Origin: Collinsella sp. | GTDB lineage: Bacteria; Actinomycetota; Coriobacteriia; Coriobacteriales; Coriobacteriaceae | Direction: 5' to 3' | Length of the DNA stretch: 6,963 nucleotides | NCBI GenBank assembly: GCA_022720335.1 | Contig: JAIHVJ010000099.1 | Span: 1-6,963, forward strand | In this document: piece by piece, positions 1-4,881 of the stretch | How positions within the stretch are numbered: the stretch's first letter is position 1 | How the letters are laid out: each line of letters opens with the position of its first letter | Position numbers and translations under genes: made by a program | The notes under the pieces: generated by a model | What the model was told of the DNA's origin: nothing | The model's database searches: none | The model's input: the letters and a program-made list of their open reading frames with translations, nothing else

Positions 1-1215
1 GGTGTCGCCGAACTTGTCTCGGACGGCGTCGATAGCGACCGAGAGGTCGCGGCGGTCGCTGGATTGGGCTCCGCGGTCATCGATCTCGCAGAACAGGTCG
101 GTCTGGATGCCGCCCCGATGGTCAAAGTCGCTCATGCCGATGCCTGCTAAGCGAACGTGCATTCCTTCCTGCCAGATGTTGCCGAGCAGTTCGAGCGCAA
201 CCGCCACGAAGATGTTCTCATCGTCGGTCGGATGAAGCAGTCGGCGCTGTGCCGAGCGACCGCTTCCATACGAATACTTAAGCTTGAGCGTTACCGTGGC
301 ACCCGTCAGCCCCTGACGGCGCAGGCGGCGTCCCACTGACTCTCCCAACAGCGCAATCGCCGCCTCAATATCCCCACGCTCAGTTAAATCTTTAGCAAAG
401 GTGCGTTCATTGCTGACCGACTTGACCTCGCGCTCTTCATCGAGACTCGTGACTTCGGAGATTTCGAGTCCCAGCGCACGCTGGCGCATGCGTTCGCCGT
501 TGACGCCAAAAATAGAGGCCAGTGTGGACTCAGGCGCGCGCGAAAGCTCGCCGAGGGTGTAGATGCGCATGCGGCGCAGTCGCTCCTCGGCCGAGCGTCC
601 GATGCCGCTCATGGCAGATACCGGCAGCGCGGCCAAAAAGCGCTGCTCGGTTCCGGGGCGCACAATCGTCAATCCAAACGGCTTGTCACGCTCGCTTGCG
701 ATCTTTGCGACCGTCTTGTTGCAGCCCACGCCAATGGAACAGGTCACTCCCAGTCCTGCCACGCGGTCGCTTATACGTCGCGCAACCAGCAGCGGGTCCT
801 CGGGCGCAAACCGGCCCGGTGTGATATCGATAAAGGCCTCGTCGATGGACACGCGCTCCACGCGCGGTGTCTCATCGGCAAGGATCGCCATGACCTGTGC
901 GCTCACCTCACGGTAGCGATCAAAGTGTCCGTGCGTCCAAATGGCCTGCGGGCACAGGCGCCGCGCCTCGGCCGAGGCCATGGCAGAATGCACGCCAAAG
1001 CGACGTGCCTCGTACGAACACGTGGACACGACGCCGCGTGATTCGGCGTCTCCGCCCACGATGAGTGGCTTTCCGCGCCATTCGGGATGATCGAGCATCT
1101 CCACGCTCGCAAAAAATGCATCGAGGTCCATCAGGCCCACCGCCGGACCCGTCCAGGGCGGCGGCGTGACGCCCGCAGCATTCTCATAACCGTATGTATG
1201 TTCGCGTCTTTCCAT
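1..1215 (-). CDS. dinB: DNA polymerase IV (Y-family translesion polymerase), C-terminus cut by window start
   Basis: Error-prone Y-family polymerase that copies past damaged template bases in the cytoplasm. Reading the minus strand from the ATG at 1215 gives 405 codons without a stop. The palm motif 'MDLDAFFASVE' (residues 29-39) carries metal ligand D30 and likely steric gate F35. 'VSIDEAF' (122-128) supplies catalytic D125 and E126. A helix-hairpin-helix-like segment 'SGIGRSAEERL' follows at 203-213, then the little-finger domain (about 245-365). 'QTDLF' (371-375) fits the sliding-clamp binding consensus QLxLF. The last visible residues, 'AVRDKFGDT', resemble the usual end of the family, so perhaps 10-25 residues are missing. 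The 25 residues before 'VGLMDLDA' are an extra N-terminal extension. The ATG at 1131 would remove the first beta strand, so 1215 is preferred although it has no Shine-Dalgarno. It is divergent from the rpsP operon. Identity is secure; the exact start is less so. Confidence 0.95.
   Translation of the reverse strand, partial: MERREHTYGYENAAGVTPPPWTGPAVGLMDLDAFFASVEMLDHPEWRGKPLIVGGDAESRGVVSTCSYEARRFGVHSAMASAEARRLCPQAIWTHGHFDRYREVSAQVMAILADETPRVERVSIDEAFIDITPGRFAPEDPLLVARRISDRVAGLGVTCSIGVGCNKTVAKIASERDKPFGLTIVRPGTEQRFLAALPVSAMSGIGRSAEERLRRMRIYTLGELSRAPESTLASIFGVNGERMRQRALGLEISEVTSLDEEREVKSVSNERTFAKDLTERGDIEAAIALLGESVGRRLRRQGLTGATVTLKLKYSYGSGRSAQRRLLHPTDDENIFVAVALELLGNIWQEGMHVRLAGIGMSDFDHRGGIQTDLFCEIDDRGAQSSDRRDLSVAIDAVRDKFGDT
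1191..1204 (-). promoter_or_regulatory. Possible degenerate LexA (SOS) box inside the 5' end of dinB
   Basis: The minus strand reads CGAACATACATACG. Compared with the Gram-positive LexA consensus CGAACATATGTTCG, 11 of 14 positions agree: the CGAAC half is intact and the other half is degenerate (TATACG-like instead of GTTCG). It sits just downstream of the proposed dinB transcription start, where a bound repressor could block elongation. dinB is a frequent SOS-regulon member, which is why the match is worth recording. One half-site is poor, so chance is a real possibility. Confidence 0.25.
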
Positions 1216-1221
1216 GTCATG

Positions 1222-1227
1222 AGTATA
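1222..1227 (-). promoter_or_regulatory. Candidate -10 element for dinB, positioned for leaderless mRNA
   Basis: On the minus strand this reads TATACT, five of six matches to TATAAT. Six bases (CATGAC) separate it from the dinB ATG at 1215, so the usual start of transcription would fall on or next to the A of the ATG. There is no Shine-Dalgarno upstream of that ATG, which agrees with a leaderless message, a common arrangement in high-GC Gram-positives. No convincing -35 hexamer lies 16-18 bp upstream (CGCACC at 17 bp), so the promoter would be weak or need an activator. Confidence 0.4.
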
Positions 1228-1259
1228 CCGCGCAGCTCATGTGGGGTGCGTGGATGTGC

Positions 1260-1287
1260 TTGCAAATCGCGAATTCTTGTCTAAGAT
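1260..1287 (+). promoter_or_regulatory. Weak possible second promoter upstream of rpsP
   Basis: TTGCAA (1260-1265) and TAAGAT (1282-1287) are 16 bp apart, each with four of six matches to the housekeeping -35 and -10 consensus. If used, transcription would begin near 1294 and leave a leader of about 120 nt before rpsP. The better-placed promoter at 1332-1360 makes this secondary. Confidence 0.25.
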
Positions 1288-1297
1288 ATGGATTTGC
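1262..1297. repeat. 7-bp perfect inverted repeat in the divergent dinB/rpsP region
   Basis: GCAAATC at 1262-1268 is mirrored exactly by GATTTGC at 1291-1297, with 22 bp between. The centre-to-centre distance is 29 bp, not an integral number of helical turns. It encloses the TAAGAT hexamer listed as a possible upstream promoter, so it could be an operator or an RNA stem if transcription starts upstream. A 7-bp match in a 200-bp region may also arise by chance. Confidence 0.3.
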
Positions 1298-1331
1298 CCT
1301 CGACTACACCGAAGAAGTTGGTCTCACGGAC

Positions 1332-1360
1332 TTCACCTGCCCGCGTCGATGGCGTATTAT
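1332..1360 (+). promoter_or_regulatory. Likely promoter of the rpsP-khpA-rimM-trmD-lepB operon
   Basis: TTCACC (1332-1337) matches TTGACA at four of six positions. After a 17-bp spacer comes TATTAT (1355-1360), which matches TATAAT at five of six. Transcription would start near 1367, giving a leader of about 50 nt to the rpsP start at 1417. It is the best sigma-70-type match in the 201-bp divergent region and correctly oriented for the operon. Confidence 0.6.
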
Positions 1361-1382
1361 GTTCAACTGTTTGTTTGTAGTT

Positions 1383-1397
1383 GCAGCCTAAAGCTGC
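1383..1397 (+). promoter_or_regulatory. Small hairpin in the rpsP leader
   Basis: GCAGC (1383-1387) pairs with GCTGC (1393-1397) around the loop CTAAA. The stem ends seven bases before the Shine-Dalgarno sequence. It is not followed by a T run, so it is not a terminator. A role in leader stability or ribosome access is only a guess. Confidence 0.3.
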
Positions 1398-1403
1398 TTG
1401 GTT

Positions 1404-1410
1404 GGAGGAG
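1404..1410 (+). promoter_or_regulatory. Ribosome binding site that sets the rpsP TTG start
   Basis: GGAGGAG lies six bases before the TTG at 1417-1419. This spacing, plus the invariant S16 N-terminus 'MAVKIRLARHG' that follows, selects the TTG at 1417 over the in-frame TTG at 1381. Confidence 0.85.
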
Positions 1411-1416
1411 TTTCCT

Positions 1417-1758
1417 TTGGCAGTCAAGATTCGCCTTGCTCGTCACGGCGCTAAGAAGCGTCCGTACTACCGTGTCGTCGTCGCCGATTCCCGCGCCCCG
1501 CGTGACGGTCGTATCATCGAGGAGGTTGGCCGCTACAACCCGATGACCGCCCCCAAGACCATCAACCTCGACCTCGAGAAGATCGCCGACTGGCAGTCCA
1601 AGGGCGCTCAGCTCACCGACGCCGTCGCTGCTCTGGTCAAGGCCGCCAACGAGGGCGAGAAGACCGAGACCGTCGTCAAGAAGTCCAAGAAGCAGCTCGC
1701 CAAAGAGGCCGAGGCCGCTAAGGCTGCCGCTGAGGCCGCTGAGGGCGCCGAGGAGTAA
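1417..1758 (+). CDS. rpsP: 30S ribosomal protein S16
   Basis: Small-subunit ribosomal protein that binds 16S rRNA in the 5'/central region and helps 30S assembly. The 113-residue product begins 'MAVKIRLARHGAKKRPYYR', the family signature, followed by 'ADSRAPRDGRIIEEVGRYNP' (23-42) and 'DWQSKGAQLTDAV' (58-70). The family core is about 80 residues (E. coli S16 has 82). Here a tail of roughly 30 residues rich in Ala, Lys and Glu follows, such as 'KKSKKQLAKEAEAAKAAAE'; it is low-complexity and probably helical or disordered. Translation starts at TTG, chosen from the ribosome binding site six bases upstream and the conserved N-terminus. First gene of the operon, with a promoter at 1332-1360. Its last codons, GAG GAG, also serve as the Shine-Dalgarno for khpA. 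Confidence 0.97.
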   Translation: MAVKIRLARHGAKKRPYYRVVVADSRAPRDGRIIEEVGRYNPMTAPKTINLDLEKIADWQSKGAQLTDAVAALVKAANEGEKTETVVKKSKKQLAKEAEAAKAAAEAAEGAEE

Positions 1759-1761
1759 ATC

Positions 1762-2046
1762 GTGCCTGAGGTTGACGCTGCACAGCTCGAGGGTGAGGCA
1801 ATGCTCTCAGATCGCATCGCCGATCTCGTCGAATATCTCGTTGTTCAGATCGTCGACGACCCGGATTCCGTGAGCCTCGAGGTCATCGATGGTGACGACG
1901 CCTCCACGATTGAGGTCTCGGTTGCCGAGGATGACGTTGCTAAGGTCATCGGCCGTCGTGGCCGTACCATCAAGGCCATTCGCACGCTCGCCCGTGCACT
2001 GGCCGCTCGCCTCGACACTGCTGTCGAGGTAGAGGTTCTGGGCTAG
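1762..2046 (+). CDS. khpA: KH-domain RNA-binding protein KhpA (YlqC family)
   Basis: Small RNA-binding protein of the KH type found between rpsP and rimM in many Gram-positives. In those organisms KhpA partners with KhpB/EloR and binds many cellular RNAs. The 94-residue reading has the KH core 'DLVEYLVVQIVDDPDSV' (21-37) and 'AKVIGRRGRTIKAIRTLARA' (60-79) with the RNA-binding GxxG loop GRRG at 64-67. The GTG at 1762 has GAGGAG (1750-1755) six bases upstream, made from the end of rpsP; the gap to rpsP is 3 bp. The in-frame ATG at 1801 also has a good site and would give 81 residues, closer to the family's usual 75-80, so the start is uncertain. No KhpB gene is in the window. Confidence 0.92.
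   Translation: MPEVDAAQLEGEAMLSDRIADLVEYLVVQIVDDPDSVSLEVIDGDDASTIEVSVAEDDVAKVIGRRGRTIKAIRTLARALAARLDTAVEVEVLG
1789..1793 (+). promoter_or_regulatory. Ribosome binding site for an alternative khpA start at 1801
   Basis: GAGGG lies seven bases before the in-frame ATG at 1801-1803. That start gives 'MLSDRIADLVEYL', which lines up with the usual N-terminus of the family, whereas the 13 residues added by the GTG at 1762 are outside the KH core. Confidence 0.4.
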
Positions 2047-2115
2047 GACCTTGAGGTCCCAGTACAAAAACATCGCCCGTGTGGTCAAGCCGCACGGAAG
2101 GAAGGGGGAGGTCCT
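2045..2115 (+). promoter_or_regulatory. Possible alternative RNA pairings covering the rimM start codon
   Basis: AGGACCT (2045-2051) spans the end of the khpA stop codon and the first base of the rimM TTG. It is perfectly complementary to AGGTCCT at 2109-2115 in rimM codons 20-22, giving seven pairs plus a possible U2052-G2108 wobble. The same GGACC (2046-2050) can instead pair with GGTCC at 2055-2059, leaving TTGA, the start codon, in a four-base loop. Either fold would occlude initiation, and a ribosome finishing khpA would melt both. No well-spaced Shine-Dalgarno precedes rimM, which fits coupled translation. The complementarity is seen directly; the regulatory role is inferred. Confidence 0.4.
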
Positions 2116-2572
2116 CGCGCAGCCGCTGCGGGGGCTTCCTTCTGTATTGGAGCCGGGTATGCGTGTCGCCTTGACGCCGCCGGCGCTCAAGCGCGACCGT
2201 TTTTGCACGGTCGTGTCCGTCACCGATACGGGCGATGGCGATCTGGTCTCGTTTGAGGGCATAGACGACTTGACGGCCGCCGAGGGCATCACCGGATGCT
2301 ATGTGCTGGCTAATCGTGACGACTTCGAGCTCGATTCGCTCGACGCCGCCTATACCGACCTCATGGGTCGCGAGGTGGTCGACGAGCGCTTTGGTTCGCT
2401 CGGCACGATTGTCGAGATCATGTCGACGCCCGCCAACGATGTTTGGGTTGTCGAGGGCGATCGGTACGGCGAGGTGCTGATTCCCGTGATCGAGCTGGTT
2501 GTGCTCGATCTTCCCGACACAGGAACAATTTCCGTCCACGTTATGGACGGCTTGATCGATATGGACAGGTAG
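2051..2572 (+). CDS. rimM: Ribosome maturation factor RimM
   Basis: Assembly factor that binds S19 in the 30S head and assists late 16S rRNA folding and processing. The 173-residue product has the RimM N-terminal beta-barrel, beginning 'NIARVVKPHGRKGEV' (7-21), and a C-terminal PRC barrel from about 98: 'LMGREVVDERFGSLGTIVEI' (104-123), 'PANDVWVVEG' (127-136), 'GEVLIPVIE' (140-148), 'VMDGLIDMD' (164-172). The length is typical. The start is the TTG at 2051, because the next in-frame stop upstream is TAG at 2030-2032 with no other start between, and the later GTG at 2081 would cut the first beta strand. The TTG lies 4 bp after the khpA stop with no properly spaced Shine-Dalgarno and inside possible RNA structure, suggesting translational coupling to khpA. 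Confidence 0.95.
   Translation: MRSQYKNIARVVKPHGRKGEVLAQPLRGLPSVLEPGMRVALTPPALKRDRFCTVVSVTDTGDGDLVSFEGIDDLTAAEGITGCYVLANRDDFELDSLDAAYTDLMGREVVDERFGSLGTIVEIMSTPANDVWVVEGDRYGEVLIPVIELVVLDLPDTGTISVHVMDGLIDMDR
2095..2144 (+). repeat. Nested inverted repeats within early rimM
   Basis: GAAGGAAG (2097-2104) is the exact reverse complement of CTTCCTTC (2135-2142). A further G-T wobble and C-G pair extend the outer stem to 2095 and 2144. Inside it, CGCAG (2118-2122) pairs with CTGCG (2126-2130) around a 3-base loop. The whole lies in codons for the conserved 'KPHGRKGEV...LRGLPSV' region, so part of it may simply reflect protein constraint. It overlaps the 2109-2115 arm of the start-codon pairing and would compete with it sterically. 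Confidence 0.35.
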
Positions 2573-2582
2573 GGAGGACGGC

Positions 2583-3341
2583 ATGCTGATTGAGACCCTT
2601 TCGGTCTTTCCCGAGATGTTTGAGCCCGTCATGTCCACGTCGATCTTGGGCCGCGCCCGCAAGGCCGGCCTTTTTGATTTTAAGGCGTATAACCTGCGCG
2701 ACTGGACGCACGACCGCCATCGCACCGTCGATGACGAGCCGTATGGCGGCGGGCAGGGCATGCTCATGAAGGTCGAGCCCATTGCCGAGGCAATTGAGGC
2801 CATCAGCTCCGAGGGTCCCAAGCCCACCGTGGTGTTCTTCACCCCCTGCGGCGAGCCCTTTACGCAGCATGTGGCCGAGCGCCTGCTCAAAAGCGAGCGC
2901 CTGCTGTTTGTGTGCAGCCGTTACGAGGGCGTCGATGAGCGTGCATATGCGTATGCCGATGAGCGTCTGTCGATTGGCGACTACGTGCTCACGGGCGGCG
3001 AGCTGCCCGCTATGGTCGTAGCCGACGCCGTCGTACGGCTCATTCCCGGAGCCTTGGGCGACGAGATGAGCAATGTGGACGAGTCCTTCTCGACCGCCGA
3101 GGACGGTGGCCTGCTCGAGTACGCTCAGTACACTCGACCCGCCGAGTTCAATGGCGAGGGTGTGCCTCCAGTGCTCGTGAGCGGCGACCACGCCAAAGTT
3201 GACGCTTGGCGTCGCAAGAACGCCATCGAGCGCACCTGCCGCTGGCGTCCCGACCTGATAGAGACGGCGCGGCTCACGCCCGAGGAGCGCGCGTACGCGC
3301 AGGAGATCCTGGACGCTTCGTATTCGCAGAGCGAGGAGTGA
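2583..3341 (+). CDS. trmD: tRNA (guanine-N1)-methyltransferase, m1G37
   Basis: Uses S-adenosylmethionine to methylate G37, next to the anticodon, in tRNAs with G36, preventing +1 frameshifting; essential in most bacteria. The 252-residue product has the SPOUT trefoil-knot fold. Visible motifs are 'PYGGGQGMLMK' (53-63), 'FTPCGEPF' (86-93), 'CSRYEGVDER' (111-120), 'LSIGDYVLTGGELPAM' (129-144) and 'LLEYAQYTRP' (177-186). The residue that aligns with catalytic Asp169 of E. coli is Glu167 in 'VDESF', a substitution I believe also occurs in other Gram-positives. The first Gly of the usual GRYEG is Ser112 here. GGAGG (2573-2577) is five bases from the ATG and directly follows the rimM stop; the gap to rimM is 10 bp. 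The C-terminal domain ends in a helix, 'LTPEERAYAQEILDA' (from about 232). Confidence 0.97.
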   Translation: MLIETLSVFPEMFEPVMSTSILGRARKAGLFDFKAYNLRDWTHDRHRTVDDEPYGGGQGMLMKVEPIAEAIEAISSEGPKPTVVFFTPCGEPFTQHVAERLLKSERLLFVCSRYEGVDERAYAYADERLSIGDYVLTGGELPAMVVADAVVRLIPGALGDEMSNVDESFSTAEDGGLLEYAQYTRPAEFNGEGVPPVLVSGDHAKVDAWRRKNAIERTCRWRPDLIETARLTPEERAYAQEILDASYSQSEE

Positions 3342-3343
3342 GA

Positions 3344-3907
3344 ATGGTTCCATCGCAGCATTCTGCCCTGAGGGGCGCCTTTGAGTGGATCGTAATCGTT
3401 GCGATTGCGCTCGTTGCCACCTTCCTGATTCGTACGTTTGTGGTCGAGCCCTTTGTGGTGCCCACCGGTTCCATGGAGTCCACGATCGAGATCGGAGACC
3501 AGATTCTGGCGCAGAAGGTGACGCTCGAACTCGGACAGCCCGTCAAGCAAGGCGATATCGTGGTGTTCCACAACCCCGATGCCACGTCCGAGCATGACGT
3601 GCTGGTAAAGCGCGTCATCGCCACGGCCGGCCAGACGGTCGACCTGCAGGACGGCAAGGTCGTCGTCGATGGCCAGGCGCTCGACGAGGACTATACGACT
3701 GGCATGAGCTGGCCGCTTTCGGTCCAAGCCCCCGGCGCTCAGGTGAGCTATCCCTACACCGTCCCTGACGACTGTGTGTGGGTGATGGGCGACAACCGCG
3801 AGAACTCTGCTGACTCCCGCTACTTTGGCCCCGTCGACCGCTCCGACTTGATCGCCGTGGCGCTTGTGCGCTACTGGCCGCTCAACCGTATCGGCGCTAT
3901 CGACTAA
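3344..3907 (+). CDS. lepB: Signal peptidase I
   Basis: Membrane-anchored serine peptidase that removes signal peptides from exported proteins on the outer face of the membrane. The 187-residue product has one N-terminal membrane segment (about 13-33, 'FEWIVIVAIALVATF...'), then box B 'VVPTGSMESTI' (38-48) with nucleophile Ser43. Box D holds general base Lys89 in 'VKRVIATAGQ' (88-97), and box E is 'MGDNRENSADSRYFGPV' starting near residue 147. The size and single anchor match the Gram-positive SipS type. The ATG at 3344 is chosen because GAGGAG (3333-3338) is five bases upstream. A start at 3206 in the same frame would add 46 unrelated residues overlapping trmD. It lies 2 bp after the trmD stop, so it is almost certainly cotranscribed with trmD. 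rplS, often found in this position, is absent. Confidence 0.96.
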   Translation: MVPSQHSALRGAFEWIVIVAIALVATFLIRTFVVEPFVVPTGSMESTIEIGDQILAQKVTLELGQPVKQGDIVVFHNPDATSEHDVLVKRVIATAGQTVDLQDGKVVVDGQALDEDYTTGMSWPLSVQAPGAQVSYPYTVPDDCVWVMGDNRENSADSRYFGPVDRSDLIAVALVRYWPLNRIGAID

Positions 3908-3914
3908 AAAACGC

Positions 3915-3920
3915 TATAGT
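3915..3920 (+). promoter_or_regulatory. Possible -10 element for glyQS
   Basis: TATAGT matches TATAAT at five of six positions and lies in the 59-bp lepB-glyQ gap, predicting a start near 3927 and a leader of about 40 nt. No -35 match is present 16-18 bp upstream. GTACAGTAC (3919-3927), a near-perfect palindrome, overlaps it. No T-box elements or terminator are seen in the gap, so readthrough from lepB remains possible. Confidence 0.35.
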
Positions 3921-3966
3921 ACAGTACCTAACCGTGTAATCGTTTCGACGAGGGGATATTAGAGGC

Positions 3967-4878
3967 ATGAACGCTTCATCGCTTTCCTTCCAAGACATCA
4001 TCCTGCGCCTCCAGCAGTACTGGGGCGAGCAGGGCTGCGTCATTATGCAGCCCTATGACTCCGAGGTCGGTGCCGGTACCTTCCATACCGCGACTACGCT
4101 GCGCTCGCTCGGTCCCGCCGAGTGGCGCACCTGCTATGCGCAGCCCTGCCGCCGTCCCGCCGACGGCCGCTACGGCGAGAACCCCAACCGCATGCAGCAC
4201 TACTATCAGTTCCAGGTGCTCATCAAGCCCTCGCCGGTCAACGCCCAGGAGCTCTACCTGGGTTCGCTGGCCGCCATTGGCCTGGACCCCAACGACCATG
4301 ACGTCCGCTTTGTCGAGGACGACTGGGAGAGCCCGACGCTCGGCGCTTGGGGCCTTGGCTGGGAGGTCTGGCTTAATGGCATGGAGGTCACGCAGTTTAC
4401 GTACTTCCAGCAGGTGGGCGGCATCGAGGTCGACCCCGTGCCTGTCGAGATCACCTATGGCCTGGAGCGCATCGCCATGTACGCCCAGGGCGTCAACTCG
4501 GTCTACGACCTGGTGTGGAGCTACCTGCCCGACGGTACGCCCATGACCTACGGCGACGTGTTCCTGGAGAACGAGCGCGAGTTCAGCGCTTACAACTTTG
4601 AGGTTGCCAACGTCGAGATGATGCGTCAGAAGTTTGACGACTACGAGGCCGAGTGCCACTCCTGCCTGGAGCGCAAGCTGCCGCTGCCGGCATATGACTG
4701 CGTCATGAAGTGCAGCCATGCCTTCAACCTGCTCGATGCCCGCGGTGCGCTGTCCGCAGTCGAGCGCGCCAACTACATCCTGCGCGTCCGCGCCGTCGCC
4801 AAGGCGTGCTGCGAGGCCTATATGGCCGAGGTCGCCGGAATCAACGAGAATGCCGATCAGGAAGGCGAGGTGGCGTAA
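3967..4878 (+). CDS. glyQ: Glycyl-tRNA synthetase alpha subunit
   Basis: Catalytic class II subunit of the alpha2beta2 enzyme that activates glycine with ATP and charges tRNA-Gly. The 303-residue product begins 'LSFQDIILRLQQYWGEQGC' (6-24), followed by 'MQPYDSEVGAGTFHTATTL' (27-45) and the motif 2 region 'RRPADGRYGENPNRMQHYYQ' (62-81). Next are 'DDWESPTLGAWGLGWEVW' (118-135) and motif 3-like 'EITYGLERIAMY' (161-172). The C-terminal helical part contains 'LPLPAYD' (238-244) and 'SHAFNLLDARGALS' (250-263). Length matches the family (about 290-310). Six cysteines crowd the C-terminal part (230, 233, 245, 249, 281, 282). The Shine-Dalgarno GAGGGG (3950-3955) is a rather long 11 bases from the ATG. 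glyS follows after 3 bp in the same frame. Confidence 0.98.
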   Translation: MNASSLSFQDIILRLQQYWGEQGCVIMQPYDSEVGAGTFHTATTLRSLGPAEWRTCYAQPCRRPADGRYGENPNRMQHYYQFQVLIKPSPVNAQELYLGSLAAIGLDPNDHDVRFVEDDWESPTLGAWGLGWEVWLNGMEVTQFTYFQQVGGIEVDPVPVEITYGLERIAMYAQGVNSVYDLVWSYLPDGTPMTYGDVFLENEREFSAYNFEVANVEMMRQKFDDYEAECHSCLERKLPLPAYDCVMKCSHAFNLLDARGALSAVERANYILRVRAVAKACCEAYMAEVAGINENADQEGEVA

Positions 4879-4881
4879 GCC

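Noticed and set aside
2..916. Plus-strand open frames opposite dinB
   Set aside because: Translations are Arg/Ser/Ala-rich shadows; the minus strand encodes a clear full-motif DNA polymerase IV.
1194..1391. Small open frames of about 65-100 codons across the dinB-rpsP gap
   Set aside because: No ribosome binding site, no recognisable protein, and they overlap the promoter elements and the dinB start.
1381..1416. An upstream in-frame TTG for rpsP
   Set aside because: It would place the Shine-Dalgarno inside the gene and add 12 residues before the invariant S16 N-terminus.
3206..3343. A longer lepB start adding 46 residues
   Set aside because: The extension is an Arg/Ala-rich out-of-frame reading of trmD. 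The ATG at 3344 has a proper ribosome binding site and puts the membrane segment at the usual place.
1970..3727. Several minus-strand open frames of 200-306 codons opposite rimM, trmD and lepB
   Set aside because: They overlap one another and well-conserved sense genes and lack family motifs; they are shadows of codon bias.
3908..3966. T-box riboswitch or attenuator before glyQ
   Set aside because: The gap is too short, and neither the T-box antiterminator sequence nor a terminator hairpin is visible.
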